From positions 1,736,001 to 1,800,000 of the forward strand of contig CAWKAA010000005.1 of NCBI GenBank assembly GCA_963847515.1: DNA of 64,000 nt. The letters run 5' to 3'. The notes beneath the pieces were generated by a model. That model saw nothing but the letters and a program-made list of their open reading frames with translations. It made no database searches and was not told the DNA's origin. Below, one piece after another: positions 27,698 through 36,144 of this stretch (its first letter is position 1; each line of letters starts with the position of its first letter). The DNA comes from QHXW01 sp963847515 (GTDB lineage: Bacteria > Acidobacteriota > Terriglobia > Bryobacterales > Bryobacteraceae). Position numbers and translations under genes: made by a program.

Positions 27698-28451
27698 ACA
27701 TTCCGCCGTTGATCTCGATGGTTTGTCCGTGAATGTAGCGCGCGGCGTCGGAGCACAGGAAAAGAATCGTGTCGGCTACCTCTTCGTTGGTCCCGAGCGT
27801 TCCCGCGGGAGTTGCCGCCACCACGCCATCCAGTATCTGGCGCGTGGAAAACTGCTCGTGGAAATGATTGTCCACGGTGCCGGGCGATACGGCGTTCACG
27901 CGAATTCCGTGCGGCGCGAGTTCTTTCGCCAGCCCCTTGGTAATTGTGGACACTGCGGCTTTGGCCGCGGCGTAAATCGCGGCGCCGATCCCTCCGCCGG
28001 TTCTCGCGGCGATGGAACTGACATTGACCATGATCCCGCGCTTGCGTTCGATCATATGAGGCGCGACCGCCTGAGCGATAAACCAAGCGCTTTTGACGTT
28101 CAGGGTCATCACCTGGTCGAACAACTCGGGGGTGAAGTCAGCTAGCTTTGCGCGTTTGACCAGCGAGCCGGCATTATTAACCAGTACGTCGACGCTGGGT
28201 CCCGCGGCCTTAAGAGCCTTCAAGAAGGCTTCCACGCCGGCTCCGGATCCAAGGTCGGCCTGGATGAGGTCCGCTCGAGTGCCGGCGTCTCGCACGGACG
28301 CAGCGACCCGATCTAATCCTTCCTGATAGGAGTTGTAGTGCAGGATTAGACGGCTGATGCCGCGTTCCGCAAGTGCGATCGCGGTGGCGGCACCTATACC
28401 GCGTGATGCGCCCGTAACGAGCGCCGTTTGTCCCTCGAATAACCGGTCCAC
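27687..28451 (-). CDS. SDR family oxidoreductase
   Basis: 254-residue classical SDR: TGASRGIGAATAIAL for cofactor binding, LVNNAGSLVKRAK, MVNVSSIAARTGG (catalytic Ser), YAAAKAAVSTITKGLAKEL (YxxxK) and HGIRVNAVSPGTVDN. The ending (SDAARYIHGQTIEINGGMFM) is like FabG-type 3-oxoacyl-ACP reductases. The GTG start at 28451 is the only nearby candidate. The substrate is unknown; a nearby Crp-like regulator is upstream on the same strand, 37 bases away. Confidence 0.9.
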   Translation of the reverse strand: MDRLFEGQTALVTGASRGIGAATAIALAERGISRLILHYNSYQEGLDRVAASVRDAGTRADLIQADLGSGAGVEAFLKALKAAGPSVDVLVNNAGSLVKRAKLADFTPELFDQVMTLNVKSAWFIAQAVAPHMIERKRGIMVNVSSIAARTGGGIGAAIYAAAKAAVSTITKGLAKELAPHGIRVNAVSPGTVDNHFHEQFSTRQILDGVVAATPAGTLGTNEEVADTILFLCSDAARYIHGQTIEINGGMFMV

Positions 28452-28488
28452 GACTTAGAGTATAGATCGTGGATCGAGGCTGCGCGGT

Positions 28489-29181
28489 TCAGGCGGAGAG
28501 GGACTGCTGGTTGCGCAACCAATCGCGCATGGCGTCGCGGTAGAGCATAATCCCCTTGCGCGAATAGCGAAGGTAACCCTGGCGACGGAACTGATTCATG
28601 TAGTGCGTCACGATCTCTCGCGATGTACCCACGCACTGAGACAGCAATTCGTGCGTAAATGGCATCATCTCGATGGAACCGTCATCGTGGTTCCGGCCCA
28701 GCCGCTCCGAGAATCGAATCAGGGTTCGGGCCAGGCGCCGGGCGATATTGTCAATCGAGAAGCTTTCGATGCGCTGCGCGAAATCGCTGGAACGCTGCAC
28801 CAGGATCTGGAGCAGAGCAACCGCCAGGCGCGGGCGCCGCATGGCGATATCCATGATTTCCGCAGCGGTCCAAGTCATCACTTTGGTGTTGTCCAGCGCG
28901 GCCGCTTGTTCATCTCGTGTGCCTGAGTTGAGGAAGGCGGATTCGCCGAAGAACTCATCGGTCTGGTAGATGTCGACGAGAATCTGGCGGCCCTCCTCGG
29001 CCATCCTGCAGACTTTTACTTTGCCGTCAATCACGAGATAAATATTGGTGGAAGGCTGATCCTGGTCGTAAATGACCTGCCCCTTTCGATATTCCATGAT
29101 GCTGGAACAGGGGAGGTGCGCCAGTGGGTCCTCTAAGTTTTGCCGTTCGGGAAAAGCTAACGTCGTAGGGGTGGTTGCCAT
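28489..29181 (-). CDS. Crp/Fnr family transcriptional regulator
   Basis: 230 residues. A cyclic-nucleotide-binding-like domain (IMEYRKGQVIYDQDQPSTNI, YQTDEFFGESAFLNSG) is joined by a long helix to an HTH_Crp winged helix (THELLSQCVGTSREIVTHYM, GYLRYSRKGIMLYR). There are no N-terminal cysteines for an FNR-type cluster. The ATG at 29181 has ribosome site GGAGAG 6 bases upstream; an in-frame ATG at 29214 would translate a palindrome and is disfavoured. It may co-transcribe with the SDR. Confidence 0.9.
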   Translation of the reverse strand: MATTPTTLAFPERQNLEDPLAHLPCSSIMEYRKGQVIYDQDQPSTNIYLVIDGKVKVCRMAEEGRQILVDIYQTDEFFGESAFLNSGTRDEQAAALDNTKVMTWTAAEIMDIAMRRPRLAVALLQILVQRSSDFAQRIESFSIDNIARRLARTLIRFSERLGRNHDDGSIEMMPFTHELLSQCVGTSREIVTHYMNQFRRQGYLRYSRKGIMLYRDAMRDWLRNQQSLSA

Positions 29182-29195
29182 TGCTCTCTCCAATT

Positions 29196-29213
29196 TAACG
29201 TTACCGACGTTCA
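29196..29213. promoter_or_regulatory. Palindrome upstream of the Crp/Fnr-like gene
   Basis: On the minus strand TTGAACGT and ACGTTAAA half-sites flank a 5-base centre (AACGT/ACGTT perfect). It sits about 15-32 bases before the ATG at 29181, a place suited to autorepression by the encoded Crp-like protein. This assignment is inference. Confidence 0.4.
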
Positions 29214-29214
29214 A

Positions 29215-29644
29215 GACCGCTCGGCTGGGCTGTTGCTCAGCGCGTTCGCTCCTGACTCAAAATTCCCCGCAACCCGCTCAAAGTCGCAGGTAATGCGGCC
29301 ATCCTCCGATAGTGTTAGGTCAGGTAGAGGCTGCGGCTGGTTCCACAGCTTGAAACGGTGGCTTAGATCCGCCACGCATTTACTATTGGTAGCATGTACC
29401 GTGCCAAATGTTACGCTCGTCGGCAATTCAAAGCAATAGCTCAATGGGGATAGCATAAACAGACGCTATTCGGTCAGGCCAACACGCGTCAGGACCAGAG
29501 CGCTTCTGGCCGCAAAATGTGCGGAGCAGGACATTTTTACATGGGCAAGCTTACGTTTTATGCACGCTCGCGAACCGCGAGAGCCTCTCCAGGCCGGTTC
29601 AAATTAAGTTTTTTTAGATGCTGCTAAGCTAGCTACTGACTCAG
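29215..29644. other. Gene-poor intergenic stretch
   Basis: About 430 bases between the divergent Crp-like regulator and the propeller phosphoesterase, more AT-rich toward 29550-29640. An 81-codon frame on the minus strand (29456 to 29211) has no recognisable family or strong ribosome site and is not called. Presumably it holds both promoters; no clear -35/-10 pair could be picked. Confidence 0.5.
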
Positions 29645-32332
29645 TTGCTTAAAAAAGCATCAAGGATTTCTCTGATCGTCCTGCCGCTCGGCTTGGCTTC
29701 CGCAATCGCTGCGGACTACAGTGCGCCGGCGGGGACCAGACCAGCGATCCACCGGCCCGGAGCCCCGAGCATATTGCCGGGAGGCCGCATTATCGCCCCG
29801 CTCGGCCACCAGTACATCACTGGGCCGGGTCCGTTTGGCTTGGCGGTCAGTCCGGACGGAAAAACCATCATTTCGGTGAACAGCGGACCCGAGCGTTTCT
29901 CCGTAAGTGTTCTGGAGAAAGAGAAAAGCGGGAGTCTGACTGTCCATCACTGGGTAACGAGGCCGCCGCCAAGACATCAGGAAGAGCGCCGGGAAGACAG
30001 CGACGAGTGGCGCAGCGTCTTCATGGGTGCAGCCTTTGCCGGAAATAGAGTTGCATTTGTGGCGGAGGGAAATTCCGGCCGTGTGCGCCTGTTAGACCTC
30101 GCAACGGGATCGGGCCGGAAGCTTTACGATCTCAACCAGGACGGTTTTCAGGACAGCTACACGGGCGACCTGGCGTTCGATCCTGCACGAATGTTGCTTT
30201 ATGTCCTCGATCAGGCGAATTTCCGTCTGGTGGTGCTCGATACCAAGAAAGGCCGCGTGGTGTCTTCGTTGAAAGTGGGACGTCTCCCTTTTGCGATTGC
30301 GCTTTCGCCGGACAAGCGAACAGCTTATGTGACTAACATTGGTATGTTTCAGTACAGTTTGATTCCGGGGGCGGATTCGAAAAGTCCGCAAGATACGGGC
30401 CTACCATTCCCTGCCTTCGGCTTCCCTTCGCCGGAGGCGCGCGACGGCGTCCGGCGAGAAACAGCCCGCGGCGCCGTGGATGTACCCGGTTTGGGCGATC
30501 CTAACGCGCGTGCATCCAACTCGCTGTATATCGTTGACGTTGCCGACCCAGACGCACCGCGTGTGACTACGGTGATACGGACGGGCAAGCCGTATGGGGA
30601 CGCCGACGGAGGCAGCAGCCCTTCTGGAGTAATTGCGGCTGGCGATCGGGTGTTCGTGTCCAATACCCACAGCGATACCGTGACCGCTGTCGATCCTAAG
30701 ACGCGAACTGTCGTCGGCGAGGCGGAGCTACGCATTCCGGGCCTGGAACAGCTTCGCGGAGTAATGCCGGTAGGCATGGCATTTGATGATGCGCACGGTT
30801 GGCTCCTAGTGGCAGAAGCAGGAATCAATTCCATCGGCGTGATTGACGCGCACGACATGCACGTATTGGGACACCTTCCGGCCGGCTGGTTTCCGACTCG
30901 CGTCGCCATCGACCATGACACCGTCTACATTACGAACGCCAAAGGGCACGGCACCGGCCCCAACATTTACATGTCCGCCCCGGAGGCGAAAGGCTTTCTC
31001 GACGTGCTCCGGCGCGGCTCGATCTCGGTTTTCCCCGTCCCGGATGCCGCATCTCTCGCGGCGCACACCGCCGTTGTCCTGGAGGCGAACGGATTCCGGC
31101 CGAGGCCCGTTCCCGCTCCAGCGATTCCCCAGGAAGTCCGGCACGTGGTTCTGATCGTGAAGGAGAACCGGACATTCGACGAGGTTTTTGGCGACCTGGC
31201 GGTCGCGGGTATTGGTCCGGTGGCGGGCGTACCGGCTCTAGCTCGCTTCGGGATGCACGGTTTTTGCGACGGCGGCAAGAGCCGCTTCAGCTTGCAGGAT
31301 ATCGCGATCACGCCGAATCACCACGCGCTCGCGAAGCAGTGGGCGTTTAGCGACAACTTTTACGCGGATTCGGAAGTCAGCGTGGACGGGCATCACTGGC
31401 TGGTCGACGCATTTCCGGATGTCTGGACGGAGAGTTCGCTCATGGCTTCCTATGCGGGCGAGAAGGATTTTCGATTTCCGACGACCGCACCGGGACGTTT
31501 GCTGTTTGCGGAGAGTAATTCGTCCGTTCATCCGGAAGAGCAGCCGGAAGGCGGAACGATCTGGCACCACCTGGAGCGCCACGGCATCTCTTTTTACAAC
31601 TTCGGCGAAGGCTTCGAGCTCGCCGGGAACCAGGAAGAGCCGGGCGAAAAACCGAGCGGCGCACGCTTCCTGACGAATGTCCCCATGCCGGCTCCTTTGT
31701 ACCGCAACACGTCTCGCGAGTATCCGGGTTTCAATACAAATATTCCGGATCAGTATCGCGCCGACCAGTTCATCCACGAGATGCAGGAAAAATACGAACG
31801 TGGCGGCCAACCGCTCCCCCGGTTCCTGTTTATCCATCTGCCGAACGACCACATGGCCGACGCGCGGCCGGGCGACGGCTACCCGTTCCACTCCTCTTTT
31901 GTTGCGGATAACGATTACGCTCTGGGGAGAATCGTCGAGTATCTGTCGAATTCGCCGTGGTGGAAAGAAATGGCCGTCTTCATCACGGAGGATGATGCCC
32001 AAGGAGGCCGCGACCACATCGACTCGCACCGGACACTGCTTCTAGCGCTGGGGCCGTACGTCAAAAGGCAGTATGTCTCCCACGTCCACGCCAGTTTTCC
32101 CGGCCTGCTGAAGACTGTGTTTCGCATCCTCGGTCTCCCACCCCTCAACCTGTATGATGCAAGCGCGTCCGACCTGGCTGACTGCTTCACGAGTTCGCCG
32201 GATTTTACGCCGTTCCACGTCTTGCCCATCGACCCGCGATTGTTCGACCCGGCGGCGGCTCGCGAGCCGCTCCACCCAAAACCTTCGCCACGCATGGATG
32301 ACCCTCGCGTAATTCGTGATCTAGAGAAATAA
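29645..32332 (+). CDS. Secreted YVTN beta-propeller phosphoesterase
   Basis: 895 residues from a TTG start, with signal peptide (SRISLIVLPLGLASAIAAD). Residues about 50-430 form a YVTN/surface-layer propeller with repeated GLAVSPDGKT-like and IALSPDKRTAYVTN units. Residues about 490-880 form an alkaline-phosphatase-fold phosphoesterase of the phospholipase C/acid phosphatase type: HVVLIVKENRTFDEVFGDL, NFYADSEVSVDGHHWLV, FLFIHLPNDHM and VFITEDDAQGGRDHIDSHR. It probably releases phosphate or lipid headgroups outside the cytoplasm. The TTG start has no strong ribosome site. Confidence 0.85.
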   Translation: MLKKASRISLIVLPLGLASAIAADYSAPAGTRPAIHRPGAPSILPGGRIIAPLGHQYITGPGPFGLAVSPDGKTIISVNSGPERFSVSVLEKEKSGSLTVHHWVTRPPPRHQEERREDSDEWRSVFMGAAFAGNRVAFVAEGNSGRVRLLDLATGSGRKLYDLNQDGFQDSYTGDLAFDPARMLLYVLDQANFRLVVLDTKKGRVVSSLKVGRLPFAIALSPDKRTAYVTNIGMFQYSLIPGADSKSPQDTGLPFPAFGFPSPEARDGVRRETARGAVDVPGLGDPNARASNSLYIVDVADPDAPRVTTVIRTGKPYGDADGGSSPSGVIAAGDRVFVSNTHSDTVTAVDPKTRTVVGEAELRIPGLEQLRGVMPVGMAFDDAHGWLLVAEAGINSIGVIDAHDMHVLGHLPAGWFPTRVAIDHDTVYITNAKGHGTGPNIYMSAPEAKGFLDVLRRGSISVFPVPDAASLAAHTAVVLEANGFRPRPVPAPAIPQEVRHVVLIVKENRTFDEVFGDLAVAGIGPVAGVPALARFGMHGFCDGGKSRFSLQDIAITPNHHALAKQWAFSDNFYADSEVSVDGHHWLVDAFPDVWTESSLMASYAGEKDFRFPTTAPGRLLFAESNSSVHPEEQPEGGTIWHHLERHGISFYNFGEGFELAGNQEEPGEKPSGARFLTNVPMPAPLYRNTSREYPGFNTNIPDQYRADQFIHEMQEKYERGGQPLPRFLFIHLPNDHMADARPGDGYPFHSSFVADNDYALGRIVEYLSNSPWWKEMAVFITEDDAQGGRDHIDSHRTLLLALGPYVKRQYVSHVHASFPGLLKTVFRILGLPPLNLYDASASDLADCFTSSPDFTPFHVLPIDPRLFDPAAAREPLHPKPSPRMDDPRVIRDLEK

Positions 32333-32341
32333 GACCAGGAC

Positions 32342-34549
32342 CTAATTTCGGCGGCCTGTTTTTTCGATCCAGTTGCGGAACATGTGCACAAAATCGATAG
32401 CAGGTGTGGCGGAGTACAACTCATCCAAACGGAAGTGCATCTTACGGCTCCAGTTGGGATACTGCCACGTGGTGCCTGGCAGGTTTTGCTGCGCAATTTC
32501 TTTGGTGAGGTCTTCCTGATTGATCAGAAGCAACATGGAGGGCGTGGACGCCAGGTATCCGATGACGGCGTTGTGCAATTCTCCGGTGAGCTCCGGAATC
32601 TCCAGCGCGGAACGCGGAAACCAATCCGGCAGGAGGCCCGCATCCAGAAGACCGTCCAGCATCTTCTGCTTCTCTGCCGCGCGCGCGCGAAGTTGATCCC
32701 GATAGCTGGCCTCATCCGCCAGCGCGCCAACACGGCGCCGCGCCTCGATGTCTTCGCCGATCCAGAATCCCGCCAGTGTTGGCAGATCATGGGTCGTCGA
32801 AGAAACCAACGCCTGCCGGGGATAGGCCGAATATTTCTTGAAACGGCCGGCTTCATCCTTCTCGAAATACAAGAGACGATAGCTCAGGATGCCAAACTGT
32901 GCGAGTGCATCGCGAACTTCGGGTTCGACGGTCCCCAGATCTTCGCCGACCACAATGACGCGATGACGAACGCTTTCCAGTGCAACGATGCGAATCAGGT
33001 CCTCCCAATGGTCGCGCACGTAAGCGCCGGAGGCTGCGTCGGCGCCGTCGGGGATCCAGTAGAGCCGGAAGAAGCGCATGACGTGATCGATGCGTAACGC
33101 TCCGCCATGCCGGCAGTTCTTGCGAATCGACTCGATGAAGAGCTGATATCCGGATTCGCGGTGCCGCGCGGAATTGGGAGGAGGAAAGGCCCAGTCCTGT
33201 CCTTTGGGATTGAAATCATCGGGAGGCGAACCGACGCGGCAGCCCGCGGCGAAATAAGATCGATGCGCCCACAGATCGGCCCCGTAGCGGTCAGTAGCCA
33301 GAGCCAGATCATGATACAGTCCGATGGACAATCCCTTGTCCCGGGCATGCTGCTGAGCGTTGGCTAACTGAATGTCGATTTGCCACTGTACGTACTGGTA
33401 GAAGAGGACCAACCGCCAATGCTTTCTCCGGAACGCTTGGGTTTCGGGAGATAGGGGATCGCGATACGGCTCCGGCCATTCCGGCCACATCCAGATCTGA
33501 GGATTGCGGCGATGGATCCATTCGTCGAGCGCCGAATACGTCGCGAAGTGATCGAGCGGCTCGCCTTCACGCGTGCGATACTCCTCGAACGCTTGGGCGC
33601 GGGGTGAGCCCGAACGCCGTTCCCGCAAAAAAGCGGCAAACAGCAGCTTCAGAAACTTCATCTTTAAAGCGTGCACCCGCTCGTATTCGACAAACTCGGA
33701 CGCTCGCAGCGCCTTGACTTCCTGCTGCACCTCGGGCTTCATCCAGAGCCCTTGTGCGTGCCGGCAGTGGGCGAAATCCGGAATGCTTTCCAGATCCAGG
33801 TAGAGAAAATTCTGATAGAAAACGGAATTTGGAAGGTAAGGGCTGGTATTGTACGGGCGGCGATTGTGGATGGCGTGCAGCGGATTCAGCGCCACGAAAC
33901 TGCCACCCACCTCGTCCGCCACCCAGTCGATCAGCCCCTCCAAATCACGGAAATCACCACAACCCCAGTTGCGCTCTGATCGAATCCCATACAACGGAAT
34001 CGCAATTCCGGCAGCTCGTAAACTGTCGGGCAGATAAGCGCGATCGGGCGCAACGATCAGCCGCATCGATCCATGCGCATCACCGACGAAGATCTCGACT
34101 TTGTGATATCCGAGAGGAATGCCGGTTGGCAGAGGTAGTAATTTGCGCAGATAGCGTTGGCCGTCGACTTCCGCCGAATCGGCCGGCGGAAAGTCGCGAA
34201 GGGCCAGGGAATATGTCTGAGACGCGCCGTCCTCCATTGTCAGAACGACGCTAGCCACTTGCTGGGCGAGCCCGGCAGGAAGATGCGCCGGGAATTCTCG
34301 CGGCCGGTGATTTTCGCTGATCACCAGGCAAGGTGGAACTAGGCGCGACCACTCGCTACGAGACCGCTGCTCTAGCGCCTGCTCCAGCGCTTCCTTGCTG
34401 CCGGCTGGTATGCCCAGTGATTCGAGAATGGCCCGCTTGGTCTCGGGCGAAGTGAAGTGGTGCTTGCCAAAGATGTCCCAGTAGTCCGGCTGGATTCTCC
34501 AGACCTCCGCGGCCCAGTCGAGGGCCTCGTGATATGTCGAGAATTGCAT
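32342..34549 (-). CDS. malQ: 4-alpha-glucanotransferase (amylomaltase, GH77)
   Basis: 735 residues. Transfers alpha-1,4-glucan segments in maltodextrin/glycogen metabolism in the cytoplasm. After an N-terminal beta-rich extension of about 150 residues, the GH77 barrel shows GIAIPLYGIRSERNWGCGDF, SPYLPNSVFYQNFLYLDLES, GGALRIDHVMRFFRLYWIPD (nucleophile Asp), VVGEDLGTVEPEVRDAL (acid/base Glu) and STTHDLPTLAGFW. Divergent from nuoB with a 71-base gap. Confidence 0.95.
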   Translation of the reverse strand: MQFSTYHEALDWAAEVWRIQPDYWDIFGKHHFTSPETKRAILESLGIPAGSKEALEQALEQRSRSEWSRLVPPCLVISENHRPREFPAHLPAGLAQQVASVVLTMEDGASQTYSLALRDFPPADSAEVDGQRYLRKLLPLPTGIPLGYHKVEIFVGDAHGSMRLIVAPDRAYLPDSLRAAGIAIPLYGIRSERNWGCGDFRDLEGLIDWVADEVGGSFVALNPLHAIHNRRPYNTSPYLPNSVFYQNFLYLDLESIPDFAHCRHAQGLWMKPEVQQEVKALRASEFVEYERVHALKMKFLKLLFAAFLRERRSGSPRAQAFEEYRTREGEPLDHFATYSALDEWIHRRNPQIWMWPEWPEPYRDPLSPETQAFRRKHWRLVLFYQYVQWQIDIQLANAQQHARDKGLSIGLYHDLALATDRYGADLWAHRSYFAAGCRVGSPPDDFNPKGQDWAFPPPNSARHRESGYQLFIESIRKNCRHGGALRIDHVMRFFRLYWIPDGADAASGAYVRDHWEDLIRIVALESVRHRVIVVGEDLGTVEPEVRDALAQFGILSYRLLYFEKDEAGRFKKYSAYPRQALVSSTTHDLPTLAGFWIGEDIEARRRVGALADEASYRDQLRARAAEKQKMLDGLLDAGLLPDWFPRSALEIPELTGELHNAVIGYLASTPSMLLLINQEDLTKEIAQQNLPGTTWQYPNWSRKMHFRLDELYSATPAIDFVHMFRNWIEKTGRRN

Positions 34550-34620
34550 CGGACGGGCGTTCTTCCGATTCTAACAGCCGCGTCTCCGGGACCCAGCGGT
34601 ATCCGTGCGAAAATAAAATC

Positions 34621-35172
34621 ATGGCAGATACCCCGATGGCCAGCGGCCCTGCGGAGCTTTTCGCGCGCATTGACAACGAGTATCTGGAGCGATCGGCCGC
34701 TTCCGAAGGCCTGATTCTGACCACGCTCGATAACGCGATCAACTGGGCGCGGAAGAATTCCATCTGGCCCATGTCGTTCGGCCTGGCGTGCTGCGCCATT
34801 GAGATGATGTCTATGAGCGCTTCCCGCTTTGATATCGCGCGATTCGGGGCGGAGGTTTTTCGCGGGTCGCCGCGGCAATCGGACCTGATGATTATCGCCG
34901 GCCGCGTCTCCAATAAAATGGCGCCCGTGATCCGCCACCTGTATCAGCAGATGCCCGAGCCCAAGTGGGTGATCTCGATGGGTGCATGCGCCACGTCTAC
35001 CGGCGTTTTCAACAACTATGCGCTGATTCCGGTTAACCAGGTCATCCCGGTGGACGTCTTCGTTCCCGGCTGCCCTCCACGACCGGAGCAGCTGATTCAC
35101 GCTCTAATGCTTTTGCAGCAGAAGATTCAGGATCACACTGGGACGGTGAAGCAGGTCTTGAATCTCGCCTGA
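34621..35172 (+). CDS. nuoB: NADH-quinone oxidoreductase subunit B
   Basis: 183 residues from ATG 34621. Carries cluster N2 of complex I. The four ligands are visible: tandem Cys in FGLACCAIEMM, one in SMGACATSTGVF and one in VPGCPPRPEQL. RVSNKMAPVIRHLYQQMPEP is also conserved. Full length. Notably it stands alone: malQ is upstream on the other strand and a patatin converges 3 bases downstream, so it is outside any nuo operon. Confidence 0.95.
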   Translation: MADTPMASGPAELFARIDNEYLERSAASEGLILTTLDNAINWARKNSIWPMSFGLACCAIEMMSMSASRFDIARFGAEVFRGSPRQSDLMIIAGRVSNKMAPVIRHLYQQMPEPKWVISMGACATSTGVFNNYALIPVNQVIPVDVFVPGCPPRPEQLIHALMLLQQKIQDHTGTVKQVLNLA

Positions 35173-35175
35173 GAC

Positions 35176-36096
35176 TTAACTGGCGAGTTGTTGGGCGGGC
35201 AGAGACTTCAGTCCAAGTGCCGGAGTTTTCGCCGGCTCCAACCACTTCTTGATTTGCGGTAAGACAACCTCGGTGGCGAGTTCCCCGGCCCGGATCATGT
35301 CCTGGCCGCACTTAAAGCCGTCCCACTCAACGCCGGTCACATCCGGACTAATAATGAGGTCCGAGTCTCGTCGCCAAGTATCCTCGGCGCGGTGCTGCAG
35401 GATCTGGAAGCAGCGATTCACGACCTGCAGCATGTTGCTGGGGACCACGGTGGCCGCCTGCATGGGTAATGTCACCGAGATCACGTGCGTCGCTCCCATT
35501 TTGCGGGTGAGTTGCGCCGGGACCTCTACACTCATTGCTCCGTCCACCAGCAAATGGCCCTGGTATCGGATTGGCTGAAATAAACCGGGGTAGGAGCAAC
35601 TTGCACGGATGGGGACAATCACATCGCCCTTCTCGAAGAACACGACAGGATCGCCGGTTCCGACGTCGGTGGCCAGTACCCCGAGCGGAATCTTCATATC
35701 TTCAAAACGGAATGTCTTGAGCAGGCGCCTCAGAAAAATAGCCATGCGCTCGCTGCCCACCAAGCCCAGACGGCAGATACTCCAGCGGGCTACATCCGTA
35801 AACCGCATGGCACAACCCACTTTGGCGATGTCTTCGAGGGCGGCCCCACTGGCGTAGGCCGATGCGACAATGGATCCCGCGCTTACTCCGGCGATGCAAT
35901 GAATAGGTATGTTCTCTCGCTGGAGGACTTTCAGGACTCCGATGTGAGCCACGCCCCTGGCGAAACCTCCACCCAATGCCAAACCGATTTTCGGAACGAC
36001 GTGCGGAAAGGCTGATTCAGGAATAACTTGCGGGGGTGGGGCCGCCCATCGCCGAACAGCGGACCAGAGCCTATGCATCAGCCCCGTTGTCTCCAT
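35176..36096 (-). CDS. Patatin-like phospholipase (RssA type)
   Basis: 306 residues. Glycine-rich oxyanion motif LGGGFARGVAHIGVLKVL, nucleophile elbow GVSAGSIVAS and catalytic Asp in LLVDGAMSVEVP form the Ser-Asp dyad. It is a single-domain cytoplasmic or peripheral lipase of the YchK/RssA kind. The ATG at 36096 has AGGAGG six bases before it, so it is preferred over the ATG at 36114. It ends 3 bases from the convergent nuoB stop. Confidence 0.92.
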   Translation of the reverse strand: METTGLMHRLWSAVRRWAAPPPQVIPESAFPHVVPKIGLALGGGFARGVAHIGVLKVLQRENIPIHCIAGVSAGSIVASAYASGAALEDIAKVGCAMRFTDVARWSICRLGLVGSERMAIFLRRLLKTFRFEDMKIPLGVLATDVGTGDPVVFFEKGDVIVPIRASCSYPGLFQPIRYQGHLLVDGAMSVEVPAQLTRKMGATHVISVTLPMQAATVVPSNMLQVVNRCFQILQHRAEDTWRRDSDLIISPDVTGVEWDGFKCGQDMIRAGELATEVVLPQIKKWLEPAKTPALGLKSLPAQQLAS

Positions 36097-36144
36097 GGCG
36101 CCCTCCTGCGGCATCCGGGTCTAACCTGGTCTACCATTACTTTG

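Noticed and set aside
29211..29456. 81-codon minus-strand frame upstream of the Crp-like gene
   Set aside because: No recognisable family and no clear ribosome site; codon choice in the first half differs from neighbouring genes. Left as an open question in the gap entry.
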